DNA of 64,000 nucleotides from Mangrovimicrobium sediminis (GTDB taxonomy: Bacteria; Pseudomonadota; Gammaproteobacteria; Pseudomonadales; Halieaceae), in assembly GCF_004745945.1 (NCBI RefSeq), contig NZ_SRLE01000009.1:124001-188000 (forward strand). Reading direction: 5' to 3'. Below are positions 22,738 to 31,859 of the stretch, piece by piece. How positions within the stretch are numbered: the first letter of the stretch is position 1; each line of letters opens with the position of its first letter. The translations under genes were made by a program, and so were the position numbers. The notes beneath the pieces are model-generated. The model was not told the origin of the DNA, did no database searches, and saw nothing but the letters and a program-made list of their open reading frames with translations.

Positions 22738-23997
22738 GTGCCCGGCGGCAGTTCCAAGCGCAAAGCGCGCCCGGACAGCGGCGCGGCGCAGCTGCCCCTG
22801 CGCCGCTTCATCCCCTTCCGGCACAGCGACCTCCTGCGCCTGTGCCGCGAGCGTGGCGAACTGGACGCCGCCACCATGGCGCAGTTCGAGACCGCGGCGC
22901 AGCACCTGCGGGCGAACTTTCGCGATGAATTTCACGCCCTGCGGCAATCGCTCAAGGATGCCTACGCCGCGCTCGACCCGGACACCGACACCCGCAGCGT
23001 CGGCGCGCATCCACCCGCGGAGGACACCGGAGAGCTGCGCGAACGCCTGGTCGAGATTCTCGAGCGCGCCAACTACGACCGCGTCAGCGAGCGCGACCTG
23101 CAACGCGCCCTGCGCGCCTCGTCCCTGTTCCAGGTGCGCCTGCACGTGGACCTCGATGACTTCGCCGAACTGCTGCTGTACACCCGCGGCGCCAGCCGCC
23201 GCGAGGAACAGGTGCGCGAGCTGTTCGGCCTGTGGCGGCGCACCGTGCGCTTCACCAACTACGACCGGGTGCTGCTCTACCTGCGCCTGAAGCCGGACCT
23301 CGACGAGTCCAGTACGCTGGGCGACTGCCCCGCCGGCAGCACCCTGCTGAAACTGTTCCAGAACGTTCCCGAGGCGGATATCGAGATGCTGTTCCCGAAT
23401 ATCCGCGTCGGCATGCGCATGCTGGACAAACTGCTCATCGGCGTACCGGCGCTGGTCAGCGGCGGCATCGCACTGACCACCAAGGTGGGCACCACCCTGC
23501 TGTTGCTCGGCTCGCTGATCGGCTTCTGGCTGGGCCTGTCCAGCCAGCCGGTGACCCTGGACAAGCCCATGCTGATTGCCCTCGGCGCGGGCCTTGCCGC
23601 CCTCGGCGGCTACCTGTGGAAGCAGTTTGCGAATTTCCGCAACCGCAAGCTGCGCTACACCCAGGCCCTCACCGAGAACCTCTACTTCAAGCTGCTGGAC
23701 AACAACACCGGCGCCCTGCTGCGCATCCTAGACGACGCCGAGGATGCCGAGTGCAAGGAGAGCGTGCTCGCCTGTTATTTCCTGCTCGCTCACGGCGCGC
23801 CGATGACCGCCCCCGCGTTGGACGCGGCGATCGAGGACTGGTTCGCCGAACAGCTGCAGTGCCGGCTGGATTTCGAGATCGACGATGCCCTGGGCAAGTT
23901 GCAGCGGCTCGGGCTGGCCAGCTGCGAGGGCGAGCACTGGCGGGCCGCGCCGCGCCGCGGGACCAGCTCTGGCGAGAAGCCCGAACCGCCGGGCTGA
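22738..23997 (+). CDS. DUF3754 (TMEM143-like) membrane protein
   Basis: A 419-residue protein. The N-terminal part is soluble and helical (PLRRFIPFRHSDLLRLCRERGELD), then come NYDRVLLYLRLKPD and a hydrophobic pair of helices (about residues 240-300), as in DUF3754/TMEM143-like proteins. The function of this family is not established. The GTG at 22738 lies 12 bases after the protease stop and is preferred over an ATG at 22582, which would overlap the protease by 145 bases; there is no clear ribosome binding site, so translation may be coupled. Confidence 0.75.
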   Translation: MPGGSSKRKARPDSGAAQLPLRRFIPFRHSDLLRLCRERGELDAATMAQFETAAQHLRANFRDEFHALRQSLKDAYAALDPDTDTRSVGAHPPAEDTGELRERLVEILERANYDRVSERDLQRALRASSLFQVRLHVDLDDFAELLLYTRGASRREEQVRELFGLWRRTVRFTNYDRVLLYLRLKPDLDESSTLGDCPAGSTLLKLFQNVPEADIEMLFPNIRVGMRMLDKLLIGVPALVSGGIALTTKVGTTLLLLGSLIGFWLGLSSQPVTLDKPMLIALGAGLAALGGYLWKQFANFRNRKLRYTQALTENLYFKLLDNNTGALLRILDDAEDAECKESVLACYFLLAHGAPMTAPALDAAIEDWFAEQLQCRLDFEIDDALGKLQRLGLASCEGEHWRAAPRRGTSSGEKPEPPG

Positions 23998-24168
23998 AGC
24001 CCCCCGCCGGGCGGCGAATCGGCTCGCAAATTGAGGTCGGCACGGCCGGCATTCTCGTGTATACTCCCGCCGCCATTCCCACCCCCAAGTAATGCACCCT
24101 GCGCATGCGGGGACGCCGCTCGTCCGCGCGTCCCGCCCCAGCGCACTGACCGATACAGGAATCACTGA

Positions 24169-24705
24169 ATGCTGACAGCCAACAAACTGGAAAAAATCAT
24201 CGAACTTGAAGACAACCTGCGCGCCGAATACCAGTCGCAACTGGAAGCCCGCGATGCGGAAATCGAGTCACTGAAAGCCCGCCAGGCCGAACTCGAGGCC
24301 ACCGTCGCCCAGCAGCTCGAGACCATCACCGGCCTGTCCGAGAAGGCCACCGCCAACCAGCGTACCGAACAGCTCAACCGCGAACTGAACAACCGCTCCG
24401 AGAAGCTGCAGGACGAAGCCGCCGAGCTGAAAAAGCGCGTCAAGGCGCTGCAGAAGGATCTCGGCGAAGTCCGCGACGAGAACAAGGCGCTGAAGCAGTT
24501 CGATCCGCCGCGCATGAAGAAGAACCTCGACGCCAACAAGAAGAAGCTGGCCGAGAAGACCCGCGCCGCCGACGCCCTGCAGAAGTCGCTGAACCAGAGC
24601 AAGGCGGAAAACGCCGAGTTGCAGCGCAAGCTGAAGGGCCTGGAAGAGCAGGTGGCCGCCAGTGAAGCCGAGCCCGAGACCGAAGAGCGCGAAGAAGCGG
24701 CCTGA
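24169..24705 (+). CDS. Coiled-coil protein
   Basis: A 178-residue highly charged protein, almost all heptad-like coiled coil (residues 5 to about 165) with a break at QFDPPRMKKNLD (about 108-119) and an acidic tail. No signal peptide, membrane segment or catalytic motif is present. Lys/Glu-rich composition and even codon usage suggest a well-expressed structural or scaffold protein. AGGAATCACTG precedes the start. Function not recognised. Confidence 0.8.
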   Translation: MLTANKLEKIIELEDNLRAEYQSQLEARDAEIESLKARQAELEATVAQQLETITGLSEKATANQRTEQLNRELNNRSEKLQDEAAELKKRVKALQKDLGEVRDENKALKQFDPPRMKKNLDANKKKLAEKTRAADALQKSLNQSKAENAELQRKLKGLEEQVAASEAEPETEEREEAA

Positions 24706-24727
24706 GTCCCGGCAGCCCTACCCGAGT

Positions 24728-24744
24728 GGCCGCCAGCGGCGGCC
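24728..24744 (+). terminator. Hairpin after the coiled-coil gene
   Basis: GGCCGCC-AGC-GGCGGCC forms a seven-pair stem 23 bases past the coiled-coil gene stop. There is no strong T-run after it (TCATCGACTGATTATT), so it is a weak intrinsic terminator at best. Confidence 0.35.
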
Positions 24745-24832
24745 TCATCGACTGATTATTCGAGCACCCGCGCGCACCGACGCCGCGGGTTGCTGATCAC
24801 CCCCCGCGCGACGCCGCACCCATCACCGCGCC

Positions 24833-25429
24833 TCAGGGTTGGGCACTGTCCGCGGCGCCGCCCAGTTCACGTACCGCCTCCAGCGACTGCCTGACGTTGT
24901 CCGCTGGCGACACACCGCCGATGGTGCGCGCCACCTTGCCGTCCGGGGTGACGATAAAGGTGACGCGCTCGGCGAAGCCGTGGTCGATTTCCACGCCGCG
25001 CGAATCCTTGAAGCCGTCCATGCCCTCGCGCACCTGCAGGTCATAGCTGCGCGCGATGGCGCCGTCTGCGTCGGAGGCGACGGCGAGCTTGCCGGCGCAG
25101 TAGTCCGGGTCCGCGGAGAAATCCTCGAGCCGCTCGATACTGTCCAGGGACACACCGATCACCGAGGCGCCGGCGGCCTCGAACTCGGCCATGCTGGTGG
25201 AGAATTCGTGGGCCTGCACGTTACAACCACCGGTGTAGGCGGAGGGGTAGAAATACACCACCACCGCGCCCTGCTCCAGGGCAGCGGCCAGCGAGTACTC
25301 GAAGGCCTTGCCGTCCAGCGCCGCGGGGGCGGTGAACAGGGGCGCGCTGGCGCCGGTGTCCAGCGCGGCCTGGGCATGGAGGGAAAGGGCGAAAACTGCG
25401 CTCAGCGCGGCGCGGCGAATCATCGACAT
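24833..25429 (-). CDS. Exported peroxiredoxin (AhpC/TSA, Bcp-like)
   Basis: A 198-residue thioredoxin-fold peroxidase with a signal peptide (MSMIRRAALSAVFALSLHAQA). Its active-site region is FYPSAYTGGCNVQAHEFS, where the usual peroxidatic motif is P-x-x-x-T-x-x-C; the Cys in GGCN is the peroxidatic residue and a second Cys follows in DPDYCAG. It should reduce peroxides in the periplasm. The start at 25429 is chosen because AGGA lies eight bases upstream; the ATG at 25438 would be too close to it. Confidence 0.85.
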   Translation of the reverse strand: MSMIRRAALSAVFALSLHAQAALDTGASAPLFTAPAALDGKAFEYSLAAALEQGAVVVYFYPSAYTGGCNVQAHEFSTSMAEFEAAGASVIGVSLDSIERLEDFSADPDYCAGKLAVASDADGAIARSYDLQVREGMDGFKDSRGVEIDHGFAERVTFIVTPDGKVARTIGGVSPADNVRQSLEAVRELGGAADSAQP

Positions 25430-25522
25430 GGCGAACATCCTGCGGTTGCAGACGGGGTAAAACAGTGTGACCGGCCGCGCGACCACATTCAATATACCAG
25501 CGGATAGTTGCTGGGGAGTCGC

Positions 25523-27649
25523 TCAGGCCGGCGCCGCGGCGACGCGCACGGACAGCCCGTTGAAGGCAGCGTTGCCGCACACCGGGTCGATATGCGCCTG
25601 GTCGGTGACATCGTTGCAGCTGACCCCGCCCTGCTGCGCGGCGATACCCAGGCGCACGCCATCGCGCTGGTGACCCCAGCCGTGGGGCAGGCTGACCACC
25701 CCCGGCATCACCTCGTCGCTGCCGAGCACTTCGGTTTCCAGCTCGCCCACCCGCGAGCGCACCACCACCTGCGCGCCGTCGTGCAGGCCGCGCTCGCGCA
25801 TGTCCTCGGGATGCATCAGCAACTGCCAGCGCGGCTTGCCCTTCACCAGGCGGTGGAAATTGTGCATCCAGGAATTGTTGCTGCGCACGTGGCGGCGGCC
25901 GATGAGCAGCAGTTCGCCAGCGCCGGCGGGCTCCGGTGCGTCGAGCAGGCGCGGCAGGTCGGTGAGCAGGAAGTCGACATCCAGGTGGATGGCGCCATCG
26001 GCGGTGCACAGGCGCGCGGCGAGGCCCGGTTGTAGCGGGCCGAGGTCAATGCCGTGCGGGTGTTCCCGGAGCTTGTCCAGGCTCAGCGCGGCAGCGGCGC
26101 CATTGGCCGCGCCGTGGTAGCCGTGCTGCAGGCCCAGGTCGAGCAGCACGTCCGGCGCCGGCAGCGGCTGCAGTGCCTGCTCCTTGCCGGCGGCGATGTT
26201 CACCGCCAGCGCGTTGAGAATCTGCCAGTCGTGCCGCGTGTCCGCCGCCGGTTCGAACACCGGCGCGTTGTAGCGCGCCGTGTCGCGCACCGCCAGGCGG
26301 TGGAACACGACATCGTAGTGGTCGTGCTCCAGCGGCCCGGTCGGCGGCAGAATAATGTCAGCGTGGCGGGTGGTCTCGTTGATGTACAGGTCGATGGCCG
26401 CCATGAACTCGAGTCCCGCCAGCGCGCGATCCATCTCCCGGCCGTTGGGCGCCGAGAGCACCGGGTTGCCGGCGATGGTCACCAGTCCGCGCACCTGGCC
26501 CTCGCCCGGGGTGAGCATCTCCTGCGCCAGCGCCACGCTGGGCAACTCGCCGCCGAACTCGGGCAGGCCGCCGACCCGCGAATGCCAGCGACCGAAACTG
26601 CCCGCGCCTTTCTCGCCCGGACGGATGTAACCGAAGGCGGGCGAGGTGAGCATGGCCCCGCCGCGGCGGTCGAGGGAGCCGCACAGGATGTTGATCACCT
26701 GGATGGCCCACTGGCAGACGGAACCGAAGGCCTGCACCGATACCCCCATGCGGCCGTAACAGACCGACGCCGGGGCGCGCGCCATGTCCCGCGCCAGGGC
26801 GCGAATATCCTCCGCGGCGATACCGCTGCGCGCCTGCGCCAGGTCCGCGGTGAACGGTGCCACCGCGGCACGCACCGCCTCGACGCCGCGCAGCAGCGGC
26901 GCGAGTTCGCCGGCATCGACCAGGTCCTCATCGAACAGGGTATGCAAGATAGCCAGCAGTACGAAGGCGTCGCTGCCCGGGCGGATGAAGTGGTGGCGGT
27001 CGGCGATAGCCGCGGTCTCCGTGCGCCGCGGGTCGACCACCACGACGCGGCCGCCGCGCTGGCGTATCGCCTTCAGGCGCCGGGTGACGTCGGGCACGGT
27101 CATGATGCTGCCATTGGAGGCCACCGGGTTGGCGCCGAAGATGAGCATGAACTGCGTGTGGTCGATATCCGGCACCGGCAGCAGCGCCTGGTGGCCATAC
27201 AGCGCCCAGGACACCAGCTGGTGCGGCAGCTGGTCCAGCGACGTGGCCGAGTAGGTGTTGCGCGTGGCCAGCGCCTTGCGCAGCAGTCCGCCGTGGGTCA
27301 TGCAGCCGTAGTTGTGCACGTTGGGATTGCCGGCGTAGATCGCCACAGCATCGTCGCCGTGGCTGCGCTGCAACCGGGACAGTTCGCGGCCCACCGTTGC
27401 GAAAGCCTCGTCCCAGCCGATCACCTGCCAGCCGCCGTCGACCCGCTTTACCGGCTGGCGCAGGCGGTCCGGGTCCTCGTGCAGGTCCTGCAGGGCCACC
27501 GCCTTGGGGCAGACGTGGCCGCGGCTGAACGGGTCCTCGCGGTCGCCGCGGATCGACAGGATCTCCTCGCCGCGGGTCCTGATCTCCAGGCCGCAGATCG
27601 CCTCGCACAGGTGGCAGGCGCGGTAGTGGGTGGTGATGGAGTCGGTCAT
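25523..27649 (-). CDS. Molybdopterin oxidoreductase with N-terminal 4Fe-4S site
   Basis: A 708-residue molybdopterin-dependent enzyme of the DMSO-reductase superfamily. An N-terminal iron-sulfur ligand set is Cys12, Cys15, Cys19 and Cys47 (CHLCEAICG ... GHVCPKA), followed by the lysine typical of formate dehydrogenase/nitrate reductase relatives. The C-terminal molydopterin dinucleotide-binding domain includes LLLIGRRHVRSNNSWMHN. No Tat signal, so it is cytoplasmic, and no partner subunits are encoded nearby, suggesting a single-subunit oxidoreductase. AGGAGG precedes the ATG at 27649; the frame upstream to 28432 is shadow sequence over other genes. Confidence 0.87.
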   Translation of the reverse strand: MTDSITTHYRACHLCEAICGLEIRTRGEEILSIRGDREDPFSRGHVCPKAVALQDLHEDPDRLRQPVKRVDGGWQVIGWDEAFATVGRELSRLQRSHGDDAVAIYAGNPNVHNYGCMTHGGLLRKALATRNTYSATSLDQLPHQLVSWALYGHQALLPVPDIDHTQFMLIFGANPVASNGSIMTVPDVTRRLKAIRQRGGRVVVVDPRRTETAAIADRHHFIRPGSDAFVLLAILHTLFDEDLVDAGELAPLLRGVEAVRAAVAPFTADLAQARSGIAAEDIRALARDMARAPASVCYGRMGVSVQAFGSVCQWAIQVINILCGSLDRRGGAMLTSPAFGYIRPGEKGAGSFGRWHSRVGGLPEFGGELPSVALAQEMLTPGEGQVRGLVTIAGNPVLSAPNGREMDRALAGLEFMAAIDLYINETTRHADIILPPTGPLEHDHYDVVFHRLAVRDTARYNAPVFEPAADTRHDWQILNALAVNIAAGKEQALQPLPAPDVLLDLGLQHGYHGAANGAAAALSLDKLREHPHGIDLGPLQPGLAARLCTADGAIHLDVDFLLTDLPRLLDAPEPAGAGELLLIGRRHVRSNNSWMHNFHRLVKGKPRWQLLMHPEDMRERGLHDGAQVVVRSRVGELETEVLGSDEVMPGVVSLPHGWGHQRDGVRLGIAAQQGGVSCNDVTDQAHIDPVCGNAAFNGLSVRVAAAPA

Positions 27650-27737
27650 GGCGGCCTCCTGCCGGCTGCGCGCCGGGTTGCGGAAGCGAAAGCCTAGCAC
27701 CAGCGGCGCAGTGGATCGCTGACAATTACCGCCATTC

Positions 27738-27792
27738 GGCTGACAAATCAGCCAAGCCGGGCGCCGCCGATTGGCGTCTGGGCGGCGCCCGG
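27738..27792 (-). terminator. Paired hairpins between the DUF gene and the molybdoenzyme
   Basis: Two adjacent inverted repeats: GGCTGA-CAAA-TCAGCC (27738-27753) and a perfect 12-bp GC stem CCGGGCGCCGCC/GGCGGCGCCCGG (27757-27768 with 27781-27792). They lie just downstream of the minus-strand gene 27814-28212 and could terminate it, although no long T-run follows. Confidence 0.5.
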
Positions 27793-27813
27793 TGTTGTCG
27801 CCCGCGCAGGGCG

Positions 27814-28212
27814 CTAGTGGATGGCTACTCCGGTGTCGCCCGCGCTGGTCTGGGCGCGCTGCCCGTGCAGGCGCGCCAGGGCGGAGAGTTCTTCGCCGGC
27901 GTCGGACTCGGGCAGGCCGCCGAGCATCAGCGCGCGGGTCGCCAGTTTCAGGTAGTCGCCCTTGCTGTTGTCGCCGCGGGCGCGGGCGCCCTCGAAATGC
28001 AGCCAGCAGTTGGAGGCCAGTTCGCGAAAGGCGCTGTCGGCACTGCCGTATTCCATGCGCACGACGGTGTTCTCGACCTGGGCGCGATCGGCCAGGCGCA
28101 GGCGCAGGTCGCCGGCGCGCACGGCACTGAACGCGCCCTCGTCGACCAGGCTCTGCAGGGTGTCCAGAACAGCATTGGAGTATTCGAGATGGTTCCGCAT
28201 ATATCCGAGCAT
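27814..28212 (-). CDS. Small protein of unknown function
   Basis: A 132-residue soluble protein, largely helical, with no family that I recognise. N-terminal NHLEYSNAVLDTLQSLVDEG and YLKLATRALMLGGLP are amphipathic helices, reminiscent of phasin-like proteins, but there is no firm basis for that. GGAGGGGAATC directly precedes the ATG at 28212, a strong ribosome binding site supporting expression. Confidence 0.7.
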   Translation of the reverse strand: MLGYMRNHLEYSNAVLDTLQSLVDEGAFSAVRAGDLRLRLADRAQVENTVVRMEYGSADSAFRELASNCWLHFEGARARGDNSKGDYLKLATRALMLGGLPESDAGEELSALARLHGQRAQTSAGDTGVAIH

Positions 28213-28492
28213 GATTCCCCTCCGGGGTAATTATTGGTATATGACCGGCGCGGCGGTTTACGTCGAACTGTATTTGCGGGATCAGGCAGAACGACCCGCG
28301 CGCTCCAGTCGGAGGCCAGTTTACGCCCGGTGTCAAATGTTGGGCCACGAAAAAACACCTGTTTCTGTAAAAAAATGTGACCGCGCTCACTCTCGACGCC
28401 GCGGCAGGTAATCCATTACCCTGCGTTGTCATCCTGCCAGTTCCGTTTCGTTTGCCCCGTTCCGTACACCTCGCCCCGGGAATCGTCCCCCG

Positions 28493-29605
28493 ATGAACTC
28501 GCCCCGCTCATGGCTGGCTCTGGCCCTGCTCTGCGCTATCGGCCTGGCGGGCGCGCTCGCACTGCGCCCCGGCACCGGCGGACCCGCTGCCCCGGTAGCC
28601 GCACCGCCCGTGTCCGCCGACGGTGCTGCCGCAGCCGACCCGCAGGAGGCCCGCATACCCCGCGGCCCGGTGCCACCGTTGCGCAGTGCGGTGAACCGGC
28701 CCGGCGAGCACGGCGCGCTCGAACCCATGTTCTGTACCAGGCCGGCCAGCGGCAGGCGCCAAACACCTACCAGCCCGCCGGTCTACCGCTGGGTCGATGA
28801 CCAGGGACAGACCCACCTGTCCGAAACGCCGCCGCGCAGCTATATACCCACTGTCCTGGACGCGACCGGCGCGGAGCGCGATTTCAGCTACGAGATCCTC
28901 AGCGAGGACACCTTGCCGGCGCAGTTCGAGACACACCTGCGCACCGGCGCCAAACGCATCTACGATACCTGGCATTTTTTCCTCGGCGAACAGCGCCTGC
29001 AGCAGGCGCACATCCGGTTGCAGGTGATCGGCGACGCCGCCCGCTACGCCGCTGTGCAGGCGCAGGTCTGGCCCGACAGCCAGCCCACCATCGGCTTTTA
29101 CAGCCCGCTGCGAAATACCGCCTACGTAAGCTTCGATGCGCAACGCCCGGGCGAGGCCATGCGCACCGCCTACCACGAGATCTCGCACCTGGTCAGCGCC
29201 AACCTGCTCGGTCCGACCCCGCCCTGGCTCAACGAGGGACTCGCGGAATACTTCGAAACCATGCGTGTGCGCGGCGAAGGTGCGCGCTTCGTTCTCGACC
29301 GGGCGCACCTGCAACTGCTGCGGCGCAACGGCGTACCCGCGCTGGACGATCTGCTGACAAAAGACAGGCAGGCCTGGCATACGCAGCGCCGCGCGCGCAA
29401 TTACGCCGCGGCCTGGTCGCTGGTGCACTTCCTGATGCAGGACAACGCCGGACGTTACGCGCTCAAGGAGCTCATCGAGCAGATCCACGCCAATTTCTGC
29501 CGACCCTTCTCGGCGCGACTGGCGCTGTACTCCGCCTACCCCGGGGGCACTGCGCGACTCGAGTCGGAATGGCGCAGCTGGCTGCGCAGCCAATCAGCGC
29601 AATAG
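28493..29605 (+). CDS. Anchored DUF4124/gluzincin-like protein
   Basis: A 370-residue envelope protein with an N-terminal signal anchor (about residues 6-25), a Pro/Ala linker, a DUF4124 segment (VYRWVDDQGQTHLSETPP, about 95-112) and a C-terminal peptidase-MA-like domain with HEISHLVSANLLG and WLNEGLAEYFE (about residues 225-260). HExxH plus the downstream Glu in NEGLAEYFE is the zinc site of gluzincins. It is probably an active cell-envelope protease or peptidoglycan-associated enzyme. Confidence 0.8.
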   Translation: MNSPRSWLALALLCAIGLAGALALRPGTGGPAAPVAAPPVSADGAAAADPQEARIPRGPVPPLRSAVNRPGEHGALEPMFCTRPASGRRQTPTSPPVYRWVDDQGQTHLSETPPRSYIPTVLDATGAERDFSYEILSEDTLPAQFETHLRTGAKRIYDTWHFFLGEQRLQQAHIRLQVIGDAARYAAVQAQVWPDSQPTIGFYSPLRNTAYVSFDAQRPGEAMRTAYHEISHLVSANLLGPTPPWLNEGLAEYFETMRVRGEGARFVLDRAHLQLLRRNGVPALDDLLTKDRQAWHTQRRARNYAAAWSLVHFLMQDNAGRYALKELIEQIHANFCRPFSARLALYSAYPGGTARLESEWRSWLRSQSAQ

Positions 29606-29757
29606 GTACGCGGCAACGGTCCGACATTGGGGCCCGCATCACCTCCGGTTATATCTCGAAATAACCAGAAACGATTGGAGAGTCGCCGGCGTGTGACTTT
29701 CAATACTCGATCCTACTGAAAGTTTCCTGCAGTGAAATACGGGATCGGGCAGTCACT

Positions 29758-31407
29758 ATGAACGCGACCTCAAATAAGAAAAGCATCGCCCTGCGCCTGG
29801 CGCTGGGCCTGCCCATCGTAATGCTGGCGAGCTGTCGCCTGGTGATCACCACGGGTGACGGTGGCCACATCGAGTCCGCCTCCGGCGAGTACGACTGCAG
29901 CGAGCCATCCTGCGTCTTCCCGATTACCGGGGAAGTCACTGAAACCTATACAGCGGTGCCTGCCGAGGGCTTCCGCTTCGTGCGCTGGAAAACGATCTGT
30001 GTAAGCTCGCCCACACCGGTGTGTACCGCGACCATCGCCCCGCTGCCGGAAGCGCACAAGGACGACGAGGGCGACATCGGCCTGTCCGCCGAGTTCGAGC
30101 CGGTGACCAGCGTGCGCGCCTGGTACCGCGACGAGGACGGGGATTTGTACGGCCACGGCAGCGTATCGGTGATGTCCGCCGAACAGCCCGAGGGCTATGT
30201 CGTCCAGGCCGGCGACTGCAACGACTACGACGAGGACGTCCACCCCTGGCACAAGGAAGTCGAGGACGGCAAGGACAACAACTGCAACGGCATGCTCGAC
30301 GAGGGCTATGTCGATACCCTGTTCTACCTCGACAGCGACGGCGACCGCTACGGCGACCCGGAGGTCAGCCTGCTCTCGCTGCGCAAGCCCGCGGGCTACG
30401 TACCCAACAAGCTGGATTGCGACGACACGCAGAAATCCGACTACCCCGGCGCGCAGGAAACCCTGGACGGCCGCGACAACGACTGTGATGGCGATGTCGA
30501 TGAAGCGGACACCACCTGGTATGTCGATCTCGACGGCGACGGCTATGGCCGTGCCTTTGGTGCCCGGCAGTCGCTGGAACCGATCCCGGACCACGTCACC
30601 CGGGGCGGCGATTGTGACGACGACAACAGCGCCATCTACCCCGCCGCGGGCGAGGTCTTCGACAGTGTCGACAACAATTGCGACGGCGTGATCGACGAGG
30701 GCTTTGTTACCTACGAATTCTTCCGCGACGTGGACGGCGACGGCTTCGGCGCTCCCGGCGACAGCATTGTGGCGCCGCGCGCCCCCGAGGGCTACGTCGA
30801 CAACCAGCGCGACAACTGCCCCAACGCGTACAACCCGGACCAGCTGGACAGCGACGGAGACGGCCTCGGCGATGCCTGCGACATCGTGGACAACCCGGTA
30901 CCTGCTCCGACCCCGACTCCGCCGCCGGCCCCGACTCCCACTCCGCCGCCTACGCCGACACCGCCGCCCGGCTGCACGGTCTCCGCCGAAGCCCAGGCCA
31001 TGCTCGACGCGGTCAACAGTTTCCGCTCGCAACGGCGCAGCTGTGGTGCCCGCGGCACCTTCAACGCGGCCCCCGCACTGACCTGGAACTGCAAACTGGA
31101 GAGCGCCGCGCTGGGCCACTCCAGGGACATGGCGAACAACAACTTCTTCAGCCACACCGGCTCCAACGGCTCGAGCCTGGGCACGCGAGCGTCACAAGCG
31201 GGCTACAGCTGGTCGGCACTGGCCGAGAATATCGCCGCCGGAACGTCGTTGAGTTCACCGACTGCCGCGGTACAGGCGTGGATCAGCAGCGACGGCCACT
31301 GCGCCAACATGATGGGTGCGTCCTACGTGCACATCGGCGCTGCCAAGTTCAGCAACGCCTCCAGCACCTACGGACTGTACTGGACGCAGATGTTCGGCCG
31401 GCCCTAG
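29758..31407 (+). CDS. Lipoprotein with MopE-type repeats and C-terminal CAP domain
   Basis: A 549-residue protein with a lipobox (IVMLASC, Cys about residue 26). Residues about 125-380 carry four to five MopE-type repeats (YxDxDGDxYG ... DCDD ... DNxCDGxxDEG), which bind calcium or other metals. A Pro/Thr-rich linker (PTPPPAPTPTPPP) follows, then a CAP/SCP domain (about residues 410-549) with the family's HSRDMANNNFFSH and ENIAAG motifs. Bacterial CAP proteins are secreted or surface proteins of varied function. The combination is unusual; it is probably displayed on the outer membrane. Confidence 0.82.
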   Translation: MNATSNKKSIALRLALGLPIVMLASCRLVITTGDGGHIESASGEYDCSEPSCVFPITGEVTETYTAVPAEGFRFVRWKTICVSSPTPVCTATIAPLPEAHKDDEGDIGLSAEFEPVTSVRAWYRDEDGDLYGHGSVSVMSAEQPEGYVVQAGDCNDYDEDVHPWHKEVEDGKDNNCNGMLDEGYVDTLFYLDSDGDRYGDPEVSLLSLRKPAGYVPNKLDCDDTQKSDYPGAQETLDGRDNDCDGDVDEADTTWYVDLDGDGYGRAFGARQSLEPIPDHVTRGGDCDDDNSAIYPAAGEVFDSVDNNCDGVIDEGFVTYEFFRDVDGDGFGAPGDSIVAPRAPEGYVDNQRDNCPNAYNPDQLDSDGDGLGDACDIVDNPVPAPTPTPPPAPTPTPPPTPTPPPGCTVSAEAQAMLDAVNSFRSQRRSCGARGTFNAAPALTWNCKLESAALGHSRDMANNNFFSHTGSNGSSLGTRASQAGYSWSALAENIAAGTSLSSPTAAVQAWISSDGHCANMMGASYVHIGAAKFSNASSTYGLYWTQMFGRP

Positions 31408-31425
31408 CGGCCGGCCGGGGAAAGC

Positions 31426-31614
31426 CTATCGCGAGCTTGAGCGCGGCCCGGCAAAGAACCAGATCACCACGCCGAGCAGCGGCAGGAACAGGACCAGCAG
31501 AATCCACAGCAGCTTCTTCACGTTGTCCGCGCTGCTGCCGAGGATGTTGATAATCGCCCAGATGTCGGCGACGAAGATCAGGAATCCGAAGATTCCACCT
31601 ACCTTGATATCCAT
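31426..31614 (-). CDS. Small PLDc_N-type membrane protein
   Basis: A 62-residue protein with two hydrophobic helices (about residues 6-27 and 33-55). The pattern, ending LLVLFLPLLGVVIWFFAGPR, is that of the phospholipase D-nuclease N-terminal domain, which often exists alone as a tiny membrane protein of unknown role. AAGGGGAATTGC precedes the ATG. It is convergent with the CAP lipoprotein. Confidence 0.85.
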   Translation of the reverse strand: MDIKVGGIFGFLIFVADIWAIINILGSSADNVKKLLWILLVLFLPLLGVVIWFFAGPRSSSR

Positions 31615-31859
31615 GCAATTCCCCTTATTGCAGCCGGCGTAGCGACAGGCCTGTCAGCACTGTCGCACACCGGCGATAACACCTGCCGCGCGCCGCGGAC
31701 ACACCCACCAGCACAACGACTTACCGCAACAGCATAGCAGTTGAACATCGCCGCGAGCCAAGCCGCGCTGCCCGGGCGTACGTGTTCGTCGGCGGCCTGT
31801 GTATACTCGACGCAAGGCCGTGGCGTCGCATGCGACGACGACAGCGTGGAGAATCGCCC

